The position numbers were made by a program, and so were the translations under genes. From assembly GCF_007859865.1 (NCBI RefSeq), contig NZ_SJPI01000002.1, positions 1,632,721-1,696,720 on the forward strand: a DNA stretch of 64,000 nt, in the 5' to 3' direction. The notes below the pieces were generated by a model. That model worked only from the letters and a program-made list of their open reading frames with translations, was not told the DNA's origin and did no database searches. Source of the stretch: Rubripirellula amarantea. Its GTDB lineage: Bacteria > Planctomycetota > Planctomycetia > Pirellulales > Pirellulaceae. Positions 1 through 8,079 of the stretch are shown one piece after another; the first letter of the stretch is position 1; each line of letters begins with the position of its first letter.

Positions 1-1
1 C

Positions 2-133
2 GAAGGTGACTTTGACTATTGCCTGTTTGCCCAAGGTGAGGTGACAATTCGGCTCGACAATGAATTGCGCACCCGAATGGCCGAGAATGGTCGACGAGCG
101 GCCTTGCTGCCCAATGCCGTGTACGTAGATTGA
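2..133 (+). CDS. C-terminal tail of an unidentified protein (partial)
   Basis: An open frame runs from the left edge of the window to a TGA at 131-133, giving 43 residues that end in NAVYVD. Codon use and composition look coding, and the next gene starts 9 bases later on the same strand, so the two may be cotranscribed. I do not recognise the family from this fragment; only the stop and the direction are certain. Confidence 0.6.
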   Translation, partial: EGDFDYCLFAQGEVTIRLDNELRTRMAENGRRAALLPNAVYVD

Positions 134-142
134 CCCCTTTGA

Positions 143-1297
143 ATGGATTCTAAAATGACGTCAACGGTATCGCCCCGCCCTTCCAAATCGAGCCGATCGA
201 CATCCCCGACCTCTCAGTCGCGAGCAAACGAGATCAACGCCACCGATAATCCAAACCGCGATTCCACATCGTCCTCGCAGTTCCATCATCGGCAACCCAA
301 TCATCGGCTGGCCGCCGTCCTGGTCGCAATTGTTGCGGTTGCCGCGATCGCCTGGATCGCAGCACGGATGGGCGCGGGTCCGGGGGCGGATTCTGTTCGA
401 AACCAATCGCCCACATCAAATCCCATTCCCGCGACCTACGACGCGGACCGGGCGATGAACTACCTCGAACGACTTTGCCAATTTGGCCCGCGGCCATCGG
501 GCAGTGACGCAATGAAACGACAACAGGATTTCCTGCAGGATTTTTTCGAGAAACGTGGTGCCCAAGTAGGTTTCCAATCGTTCGAGATCCGACATCCCGA
601 GAACGGATCTGCGGTGCCCATATCCAACTTGATCGCATCGTGGGGTCCTGATCGGCCCAAACGAGCACTACTTTGCGCTCACTACGATACCCGACCTTAT
701 CCCGATCGCGATCGTAAGAATCCTCGCGGAGTGTTCGTGGGTGCCAACGATGGAGCGAGTGGCACGGCGGCTTTGATGGAAATCTCGCATCAGTTCGACG
801 CGTTACCTCCGCAAATCGGAGTCGACATTGTCCTCTTCGATGGTGAGGAATTTGTGCTCAAACAGGGACGCGATGACTACTTCCTCGGATCCAGCTTCTA
901 CGCCGAACAATACAAAGCCAATCCGCCTCAATCACGGTTCACCAGCGGCGTTTTACTTGACATGATCGGTGACCGAGAACTGAAGATATACTTTGAACAG
1001 AACAGCATGAAGTACGCTCGCCCGCTTGCGAAAGACATTTGGCGAGTGGCCGACCGCTTGGGTGTCGACGCGTTCGTACCTCGGATTCGACATGAGATCC
1101 AAGATGACCATCTACCGCTTAATCGAATCGCTCGGATTCCGACCGTTGATCTGATCGACTTTGATTATCCGCGTCCAGGGATTGGACAACCATCTTATTG
1201 GCACACCGAGCAAGACATCCCCGCAAATTGCAGCGGTGAATCACTAGCCGCGGTCGTTTGGGTTGTTCACCAATGGATGCTTACCCTCGCAAATTGA
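143..1297 (+). CDS. M28-family zinc peptidase / glutaminyl-peptide cyclotransferase-like, membrane anchored
   Basis: The 384-aa product has a Ser/Thr-rich cytoplasmic N-terminus, one hydrophobic span at about residues 55-75, then an M28 hydrolase domain that would lie outside the cytoplasmic membrane. The expected metal-binding residues are visible: His180 and Asp182 in AHYDTRP, Asp203 in ANDGASG, Glu235-Glu236 in FDGEEF, Asp273, and His354 in SYWHTEQD. The family contains aminopeptidases and glutaminyl cyclases. The FDGEEF block and the late WHTEQD block resemble the cyclotransferase branch, but sequence alone does not decide between peptide hydrolysis and cyclisation. A second ATG lies 12 bases inside the chosen start. 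It directly follows the truncated gene at the window edge. Confidence 0.85.
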   Translation: MDSKMTSTVSPRPSKSSRSTSPTSQSRANEINATDNPNRDSTSSSQFHHRQPNHRLAAVLVAIVAVAAIAWIAARMGAGPGADSVRNQSPTSNPIPATYDADRAMNYLERLCQFGPRPSGSDAMKRQQDFLQDFFEKRGAQVGFQSFEIRHPENGSAVPISNLIASWGPDRPKRALLCAHYDTRPYPDRDRKNPRGVFVGANDGASGTAALMEISHQFDALPPQIGVDIVLFDGEEFVLKQGRDDYFLGSSFYAEQYKANPPQSRFTSGVLLDMIGDRELKIYFEQNSMKYARPLAKDIWRVADRLGVDAFVPRIRHEIQDDHLPLNRIARIPTVDLIDFDYPRPGIGQPSYWHTEQDIPANCSGESLAAVVWVVHQWMLTLAN

Positions 1298-1361
1298 TTA
1301 ACGAAAACAATCTATAACTGTCGCCCGTCACCATCCACTTCTTACTGTCACTCTTTCATTC

Positions 1362-1751
1362 ATGTTTGCTGGTAGCCTTGTCTTATCGTTCACGCTGATC
1401 GCGTTTGCGTTTTGGTTGCAGTGGAACGAGAAACTCGGCTGGCCTCAGGAACAAGCTGACCTCAATCGTGCCATGCATCCACTCATTGGTAGCGATCTTG
1501 ATCGAGACTACTACCGACGCAGAAGTTCATCGCGGGCCCGTATTCATTGGATCATCGGCATCTGTGGAGTGTTGATTTTGATTGCGGCGATCGCAGGCCA
1601 CGGAGTGATTTGGGTGGGTGCTTGGATGTGCGTGATGTTCGCGCTGGTCTGCGTCGTGCTGCTGGCTCTGTTAGATGCGTTTCGCACGCACCGCTACCAC
1701 AAGAACAAATTGCCACAGGTTCGTGACCACGTCCTCGGAGAAGATTCTTGA
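1362..1751 (+). CDS. Small membrane protein, unknown function
   Basis: The 129-aa product has a hydrophobic N-terminal segment (about residues 3-18), a charged middle with many Arg residues, then two strongly hydrophobic stretches (about 62-80 and 82-105) and a basic tail. It therefore looks like a three-span inner-membrane protein. No family is recognised. Its TGA overlaps the TTG start of the next gene, so translation of the two is probably coupled. Confidence 0.65.
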   Translation: MFAGSLVLSFTLIAFAFWLQWNEKLGWPQEQADLNRAMHPLIGSDLDRDYYRRRSSSRARIHWIIGICGVLILIAAIAGHGVIWVGAWMCVMFALVCVVLLALLDAFRTHRYHKNKLPQVRDHVLGEDS

Positions 1752-2488
1752 GCGTTCAACGCTGGCTGGCTTGCTTCATTTTGGTGTCGTTGTCATCAGT
1801 CGCGGTTTGGTCCGATGATCAAACTTCGAACCAGCCGACGCGTACGCTACTTTTCTCGGACGATTTTAACCGCGAAGAATCGGACGAAAGCCAGGAAGAG
1901 CTTGGTGGAACTTGGACGACAAGCAGTGCGACTCGTGCAAACGGCAACAAGCAAGTCGATCTCCGCGACAACACGTTGCATATCTACATTCACGAGTCGG
2001 CTGATCATGCGGTGTCGGTGCGTCACGAAATAGATTTCCGAGACGGTTCGGTTGAACTTCGATTCAAGCTAGAAAACGCAGTTGATGTTTTGACGCTTAA
2101 TTTTGTCGACCTGAAATGCAAAACCGTCCATGCCGGCCATCTGTTCAACGTGTCAATGGCAACCAATTATGTTGCAATCGAGGACTTGAAGACCGGAGTG
2201 ATGAACCTCGCGTACCGCGACGCATCGAAAGCGGATCGTGCGAAGTTAGATTTGAAGAATTTGATTTGGTCCAAACGAAAGAAATTTCCTTTACAGCTGG
2301 ATTCAGAGACTTGGCACAGCGCGATCATCAATGTTCGCGGTGACACCGTCGATGTTTCGATCGACGGCCAATCGGTCGGATCGTTTTCCGCAATCGGCAT
2401 TGCACATCCCACCAAGACTATGCTGCGGTTCTTGGTCCCGAACGAAGCGGTGATCGACGACTTGAAAATCTATTCTTTTGATTCCTGA
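1748..2488 (+). CDS. Secreted concanavalin-like/DUF1080-type protein
   Basis: The 246-aa product begins with a signal peptide (basic start, hydrophobic residues to about 20, then WSDDQ). The mature part starts LLFSDDFNRE and has a beta-rich pattern ending in VIDDLKIYS, typical of jelly-roll domains of the DUF1080/LamG kind that are abundant in planctomycetes. No catalytic residues can be assigned. The start is a TTG in a TTGA overlap with the preceding membrane-protein gene. Its last 19 bases overlap the 3' end of the convergent phosphatase gene. A role in binding extracellular polysaccharide is only an inference. Confidence 0.7.
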   Translation: MSVQRWLACFILVSLSSVAVWSDDQTSNQPTRTLLFSDDFNREESDESQEELGGTWTTSSATRANGNKQVDLRDNTLHIYIHESADHAVSVRHEIDFRDGSVELRFKLENAVDVLTLNFVDLKCKTVHAGHLFNVSMATNYVAIEDLKTGVMNLAYRDASKADRAKLDLKNLIWSKRKKFPLQLDSETWHSAIINVRGDTVDVSIDGQSVGSFSAIGIAHPTKTMLRFLVPNEAVIDDLKIYSFDS

Positions 2489-3015
2489 GCAAGCGTTGCG
2501 GCGAACTCCTTGACCACCGCTCGTTCAGTCAACCTGGGATTAATGTGAGGACGGCAGCGCAGCAGTTCAGCTTGTGCGTCCGCGGCCGATAAGCCCCTGT
2601 ATTTCATCAACCAACATATCGCCACGGTTGCGCTTCGAGCGCGCCCTGCCTTGCAGTGAATGTAGACCGTATTCCCCAAGGCAACATGCCGCTGCACAAA
2701 CTCCACCGCGGTAACAACGTCGTCTAATCGAGGGTGCGTGAAGTCGGTCGTCGGGATTCTCAATTGCTCTATCCCAAACTGGTCATATCGCAACTGCGGT
2801 CCGGCGTATTCTTCGCATGTGTTCACCACCGCCTTTACGCCAGCCTCGCTCATCGCTTTGACGTCCGCAGCGAAGGGGTAAGCTCCAACGATAACGTGCT
2901 CGTCGATCGCGTCCCACCATCGACGAACCCTCAAGATCCGCGCCAGGGAGTAATTCCACGCCAAAGTGGGAAAGAAAACACTGCGTGCGTAAAGTCGACG
3001 AAGCGATGATCTCAT
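2470..3015 (-). CDS. Dual-specificity phosphatase, PTPMT1-like
   Basis: The 181-aa protein has a protein-tyrosine-phosphatase fold with the signature HCKAGRARS. Cys121 is the nucleophile and Arg127 binds phosphate; Asp91 in TTDFTHP is the likely general acid. Bacterial and mitochondrial relatives of the PTPMT1 type dephosphorylate phosphatidylglycerophosphate in cardiolipin synthesis, and the N-terminal NYSLAR and VIVGAYP stretches fit that group. Protein phosphatase activity cannot be excluded. The hydrophobic, basic N-terminus may associate with membrane. It converges with the secreted jelly-roll gene, overlapping it by 19 bases. Confidence 0.8.
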   Translation of the reverse strand: MRSSLRRLYARSVFFPTLAWNYSLARILRVRRWWDAIDEHVIVGAYPFAADVKAMSEAGVKAVVNTCEEYAGPQLRYDQFGIEQLRIPTTDFTHPRLDDVVTAVEFVQRHVALGNTVYIHCKAGRARSATVAICWLMKYRGLSAADAQAELLRCRPHINPRLTERAVVKEFAATLAQESKE

Positions 3016-3143
3016 AAATTTCGATCTGCAGTGAAAATGACGATGGAGAAACGAGGCACAACCGGTCGCCGATCACGTAGAATACGACAGCGAATGAGAT
3101 CCATCATCGAATTCTAAACCGTCCGACGCAACCAGACGCTCTT

Positions 3144-5681
3144 ATGCTTTATCGTTCCCTTGCCGTCATTGCTTTACTTTGGATCGTTCCGAGTGCGATG
3201 GCAGCCAACTTTGGCGACACCCTGCAAACTTTTCGTTCAGGTGAATACGAAGCAGCCGAATCGGCAGCCCGCGAACAAGTCGAAGGGGGCGTTTGGAATG
3301 AACGCTGGTCTCGTTTATTGATCGAATGTGAACTCACTCGCGGCGATCACGCTTCGGCGATCAAGACTTACGAAGCCGCTGTTTCTCGCTACTCCACCAG
3401 TATGGCTCTGCGTTTGCTCGGCATCGAAAGCTATCAGCAAGCGGGCATGGATGAGAAAGCGATGGCGGAAATGATCGAGTTCGAAAAACGCTTGCTCAGC
3501 TCACCCACACGCTATGTCACTCGTGACAACTTGCTGGCCATCGGTCGCTACTTAGCAATGCGAGGCGAAGACGCTAGAGAGATTCTCAAACGGTTCTACG
3601 ATCGTGTTCGAGACGCAGACCCAACCTACACTGATGTCTTCATTGCCACGGCCGAACTGGCAATCGATAAACACGATTACGCCGTCGCTGCAGAGACTTT
3701 GGAAGAGGCAAGCGAACTTGACGACACCGATCCTCGCATTGCGTACCTCTCCGCCCTCGCGTGGCAGACCTCGGATCCCAAGGAAGCGGAGAACTTCCTC
3801 AACAAAGCACTGCGGCTTAATCCGCGTCACGTTCCAAGTCTGCTCCTTCGCGCCGAGAAAGAGATTGACGCTGAAAGTTACGACGACGCCAAGCAAACCA
3901 TTCGCCAAGTACTCGCAATCAACGTTCATGAACCTTTCGCTTGGGCTTTGTCCGCAGTGATCGATCACGTCGAAGGTCACTACGAGATTGAAAAGCTAAA
4001 GTATGCGGCCGCGACAACGCCTTACTCTCAGAACGCAAAAGTCGATCACTTGATCGGTCGCAAGCTGGCCGAGAAGTACCGTTTTGCCGAAGCCGCTCGT
4101 TACCAGCGTTTGGCTTTGGAAAAGGACAATAACTTTGCCGCCGCTAAATTCGAACTCTCTCAAGATCTGCTTCGACTTGGTGAAGATGCCGAAGGCTGGA
4201 TGATGGCGGAAGAGGCCGGCGAACGAGATCCGTATAACGTAGTCATTCATAATCTGATGACGTTAAAGGACCGTATGGAAACAATGGAAACGATCCACAG
4301 TGACGGCATCATTGTGCGAATGGATGCGAGAGAAGCGAAAATTTACGGCGACGCAGTGTTAGCTCTTCTCAGTGACGCCAAGAAATCACTCGCGCCGCGG
4401 TATGAGGCCGAGATTGACCGACCAATCGTGGTCGAGATCTTTGCCAACCAGAATGATTTTGCAATTCGAACGTTCGGATTGCCCGGTGGGGCTGGATATC
4501 TCGGTGTTTGCTTTGGACGAGTGATCACCGCCAACAGTCCATCATCGCAAGGCGAGCTACCGGCCAATTGGCAGAGCGTTTTGTGGCATGAATTTTGTCA
4601 CGTTGTGACGCTCGAGAAAACTAAGAATCGCATGCCGCGTTGGCTAAGCGAAGGCATTTCCGTCTACGAAGAGCGAATCAAGGACTCTTCGTGGGGCGAG
4701 GCCATGTCGCCCCAGTATCGGAAGATGATCCTTGATGGGCAAATTACACCGGTTCAAAAGCTTAGCGGAGCATTCCTAAACCCGCCGTCGCCTCAACATT
4801 TGATGTTTGCCTACTTTCAGTCCTCGCTTGTCGTTGAGTACATCGTGGACGAGTACGGCATGGAGGCGTTGATTGGGATTCTGGACGATTGCGCGGCGGG
4901 AATCATGATCAACGATGCAATCGCTCGACACGTCGGATCGCTCGAACGACTGGAAACTCAGTGTAAGGAATACATCAAAGCAAGCGCTGATCAATTCGGT
5001 GCGGCGGTAGATTGGTCGCCCATGAGCGAACTGCCGAAGATGAACGCTGACGAATCACTAGCTTATGCGAAGTCTCACCCCAACCATTACGACTTGGTGA
5101 TCAGTGTCGCTCGCCGACAAATCGCCGACGGTGACTTTGCCAGTGTCCGACCTCTGCTAGAAAACATGCAGCGTCTTGGTGCTTTGACGGGTAAGAGCGA
5201 CGGCCCGCTGGACTTGCTTGCCCAGGTCTATCGTGGATTGAATGAAAAGGAACTGGAAGAAGCCGTCCTGCGTCAACGCGTTGAATTGGCCAGCAATCCC
5301 CTGGATGCTTTGTTGCGATTGATAGAGATCGATCGTGAAAAGCAAAGATGGGACCAGATGATTACCGATGCCAAAGAAATTCTGGCCATCCATCCGATGC
5401 GACCCGATGGACATCAGTTCCTTGCGGAAGCAGCCGAACGATCAGACAAGCATGCGATAGCCGCGGCAGCCCTAAAGTCACTCGGCGAGTTTGAACAGGT
5501 TGACCCTGCCGGTTGGCACTTTCGCCTCGCGAGTGCCTATCATGCCACCAACGCTCACGACGAAGCCATGCATCACGTACTGCGTGCTCTCGACGAGGCT
5601 CCTCGTTACCGTGATGCGCACTCGCTTCTGCTGCAAATTCACAAGTCTTCAACGGCCTCCCGCCAAGGATCCGAACCATGA
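3144..5681 (+). CDS. TPR-repeat protein with peptidase MA-like gluzincin domain
   Basis: The 845-aa product carries a signal peptide (about residues 1-20, ending AMA) and is probably periplasmic. Tetratricopeptide repeats occupy about residues 25-360. A metallopeptidase-like domain follows, with H482-E-F-C-H486 and a downstream SEGISVYEE block supplying the likely third zinc ligand, as in the peptidase MA family. More TPR-like helices fill about residues 640-840. The gene ends in a 4-base overlap with the DUF4159 gene, so the two are cotranscribed. The substrate is unknown; the TPR arrays suggest a scaffold or a protein-processing role. Confidence 0.8.
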   Translation: MLYRSLAVIALLWIVPSAMAANFGDTLQTFRSGEYEAAESAAREQVEGGVWNERWSRLLIECELTRGDHASAIKTYEAAVSRYSTSMALRLLGIESYQQAGMDEKAMAEMIEFEKRLLSSPTRYVTRDNLLAIGRYLAMRGEDAREILKRFYDRVRDADPTYTDVFIATAELAIDKHDYAVAAETLEEASELDDTDPRIAYLSALAWQTSDPKEAENFLNKALRLNPRHVPSLLLRAEKEIDAESYDDAKQTIRQVLAINVHEPFAWALSAVIDHVEGHYEIEKLKYAAATTPYSQNAKVDHLIGRKLAEKYRFAEAARYQRLALEKDNNFAAAKFELSQDLLRLGEDAEGWMMAEEAGERDPYNVVIHNLMTLKDRMETMETIHSDGIIVRMDAREAKIYGDAVLALLSDAKKSLAPRYEAEIDRPIVVEIFANQNDFAIRTFGLPGGAGYLGVCFGRVITANSPSSQGELPANWQSVLWHEFCHVVTLEKTKNRMPRWLSEGISVYEERIKDSSWGEAMSPQYRKMILDGQITPVQKLSGAFLNPPSPQHLMFAYFQSSLVVEYIVDEYGMEALIGILDDCAAGIMINDAIARHVGSLERLETQCKEYIKASADQFGAAVDWSPMSELPKMNADESLAYAKSHPNHYDLVISVARRQIADGDFASVRPLLENMQRLGALTGKSDGPLDLLAQVYRGLNEKELEEAVLRQRVELASNPLDALLRLIEIDREKQRWDQMITDAKEILAIHPMRPDGHQFLAEAAERSDKHAIAAAALKSLGEFEQVDPAGWHFRLASAYHATNAHDEAMHHVLRALDEAPRYRDAHSLLLQIHKSSTASRQGSEP

Positions 5682-6529
5682 TGAATCGCCGCAAACTGAT
5701 CTCATGGTTGGTCGTCACGTTGGGAGTCGTGTTTGCTACCGCAGCGATGGCCCAACGTCGCTGGTACCGAAACGACGACATCAGCGTTGATCGCCGGGGT
5801 GTACCAACGTGGGAAGTGGATCCGAGGTTCAAACACGACCTATTTACATTCGCTCGGGTTCGATACGACTCTTATGGTGGTCGAGGGCGCGGCGGCGGTG
5901 GTTGGCGGACCGACTACCCTGACTCGGATCTCAACTTTTCTCTTCGGCTGCATCAGTTAACGTCCCTGAAGGTAAATCCGAACCCGATCATTCTTGATTT
6001 GACGGACGAAAAATTATTCGACTATCCATTTCTCTACATGATTGAACCGGGAGCGTTGTATTTCAGCGAACCTGAAGTTGAAGCACTTCGGCAGTATTGC
6101 TTGCGTGGCGGCTTCTTGATGGTGGATGATTTTTGGGGTGATGCCCAGTACGAAAACTTGGCCGAGCAACTCAAACGAGTCTTTCCTGATCGCGAACCTT
6201 TTGAAGTCCCGCTCGAGCACGAGATTTTTCACTGCGTCTACGACATGAAAGAAAAACCGCAAGTACCCGCGATCAATTCAGCGTTTCGCACTGCCGATGG
6301 TCAAGTCGGTACTTGGGAAAATGCATGGGACGGCAGCGACACGCGGACGCCGCACTACCGCGCGATCACTGACGACGAAGACCGGATCATGGTTTTCATA
6401 TGTCATAACACCGATCTCGGTGATGGCTGGGAACGCGAAGGTGAACAGAAATGGTACTTCGACGAATTTTCGGTCAAGCGTGCTTACCCAATGGGCATCA
6501 ACATCGTCACCTACGCGATGACGCACTAG
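5678..6529 (+). CDS. DUF4159-domain exported protein
   Basis: The 283-aa protein starts with a signal-like segment (MMNRRKLISWLVVTLG to AMAQ). The body matches DUF4159: the NFSLRLHQLTSLKVNP and YCLRGGFLMVDDFWG blocks followed by KRVFPDRE and LEHEIFHCVYDM. The family has a glutamine-amidotransferase-like fold without known activity and is common in planctomycetes and other bacteria, often beside DUF58 or AAA genes. Here it is coupled by an ATGA overlap to the TPR/metallopeptidase gene, so the pair probably works together in the cell envelope. No catalytic residues are evident. Confidence 0.8.
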   Translation: MMNRRKLISWLVVTLGVVFATAAMAQRRWYRNDDISVDRRGVPTWEVDPRFKHDLFTFARVRYDSYGGRGRGGGGWRTDYPDSDLNFSLRLHQLTSLKVNPNPIILDLTDEKLFDYPFLYMIEPGALYFSEPEVEALRQYCLRGGFLMVDDFWGDAQYENLAEQLKRVFPDREPFEVPLEHEIFHCVYDMKEKPQVPAINSAFRTADGQVGTWENAWDGSDTRTPHYRAITDDEDRIMVFICHNTDLGDGWEREGEQKWYFDEFSVKRAYPMGINIVTYAMTH

Positions 6530-6631
6530 AGTTGAGTTATACGCCTAAAGCAGACGATGCGAGCGGTGCATTGCGTCTTTCTGGCATTCGGTAGTGAGCT
6601 CGCAGTCCACCTCGTTCGAAGTCCGCTTCCT

Positions 6632-7948
6632 TTACTGTTTCACTGCGAGACAGCAGACGTTTCCATCTCGGTCTCGACACAGCAGACGCCCGTCTGAAAG
6701 CACCACATGTGGCCATGCATCGGTCTTTGACAAGGCGGTGTATGAGGCCAACTCGGTGTATTGATGAGGCGATCGGCCTGCAGTCTCCACAAGCGTCAGG
6801 TCTCCATTGTTCGCGTAAACAATTAACCGATCATCGCTTGTCACAATGCAGGAGCCCTGCGATCCGACTTTGCCACCAACCCAGACTTCAACGCCAGTTT
6901 CCAGGTCAACACAATGCACGCCTCGCCAAGCCCAGTAAACGTACCCTTTGTGCACGAGCGGGCTGCAGACTCCCGACGCGACACCGTCGGTCTCCCACAT
7001 CTTCGATGCACCATCAAGCGAGATACCGATCCGACACATCGCAGAGTGATTGTAAGCTGAAGTCACAATCACGGATTGCTCGGCTACTGCTGCGGTTGCG
7101 ATGTTGTTCCCGTAATCAGTTGTCCATGGATAAGTAGCCACGGTCTTCCCCGCGTTGGGTCCTAAGATCTCGGTGACCACCAAGTTCCTTAACGTGAGCA
7201 CAGCGGCACAGGATTCACCTTCGACCGTGATCGGCACGGGTCCACCAGTGTGTCCGGCCTCATCGCGATTCTCACTTCGCCACAATTCCGTCCCATCATG
7301 CTTGTTCAACGAGATCAAGTTGCCTTCCTTTGCCCCGACTTCAATGATCAATTGCTCGCCCACAACCAAAGGTGAGCTCGTGTAGCCATAGTCACGCTGC
7401 GTTCGCTTTCGCTTTGCAACCTCTGGCCGCTGCGATACTTGATAGCGATCATGCAGATTTAGCGCCCAGACATGCTTGCCATCCTCGTTGGTATCCCATG
7501 CATTGACGTCCCCATCCACACCAAGCGTAAAGAGCAGGCCAGACGCCGTATCACATTCGGGTGTCGAACACGCTCCCGAATAGAGTGCCTGATCGCCAAC
7601 GGCGAAACGTCCATAGAGTGGCGATGGATAACTTTGCCGCCAGATCTCTTCACCAGTGGAGACGTCAAAACAGTAGATCGAATCTTGATTGTCGGACCAG
7701 CCTACGAAGTACACGTGAGGCCCCACGACAAGCGGCGATGAACTTCCTAAGCCAACCGTTGCTCGCCACAGTTCGCCTTTGATCCAGCTCTTGCCATCCC
7801 AACCAGACGATTCAGCGGAGACATCATTACGAAAAAGACCTCGCCAATGCGGCCAATCGTCAGCCTTCACCTTCGTAAACAGCATTCCTATTACGACAAG
7901 GCAAATCGTCCGAACAAGCGGCGACACAGATACACGTGCAGTTTTCAT
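6632..7948 (-). CDS. PQQ-like beta-propeller secreted protein
   Basis: The chosen start (MKTARVSV) gives a 438-aa protein with a clean signal peptide ending VKADDWPHWRG. An in-frame GTG (7996) and ATG (7993) lie upstream but add a polar leader before the signal. The mature part begins with the WPHWRG motif seen in many planctomycete PQQ-like proteins and contains repeated blades such as SSPLVVG and GTELWRSEN. These form a WD40/PQQ-like beta-propeller. Such proteins are numerous in this phylum, and most have no demonstrated dehydrogenase activity or PQQ binding. Its function here is unknown. Confidence 0.8.
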   Translation of the reverse strand: MKTARVSVSPLVRTICLVVIGMLFTKVKADDWPHWRGLFRNDVSAESSGWDGKSWIKGELWRATVGLGSSSPLVVGPHVYFVGWSDNQDSIYCFDVSTGEEIWRQSYPSPLYGRFAVGDQALYSGACSTPECDTASGLLFTLGVDGDVNAWDTNEDGKHVWALNLHDRYQVSQRPEVAKRKRTQRDYGYTSSPLVVGEQLIIEVGAKEGNLISLNKHDGTELWRSENRDEAGHTGGPVPITVEGESCAAVLTLRNLVVTEILGPNAGKTVATYPWTTDYGNNIATAAVAEQSVIVTSAYNHSAMCRIGISLDGASKMWETDGVASGVCSPLVHKGYVYWAWRGVHCVDLETGVEVWVGGKVGSQGSCIVTSDDRLIVYANNGDLTLVETAGRSPHQYTELASYTALSKTDAWPHVVLSDGRLLCRDRDGNVCCLAVKQ

Positions 7949-8079
7949 AGTTTGGCTTTGCGATCGTTTGCAAACGGTCATCGGTTTCGCCATCACTATA
8001 CCGCGCCATACTCGCGACCATCACTCAATCGGATTTCCGCAGAACCCTCGTCGCCTAATAGCCAACCGCAGCCCATCGT

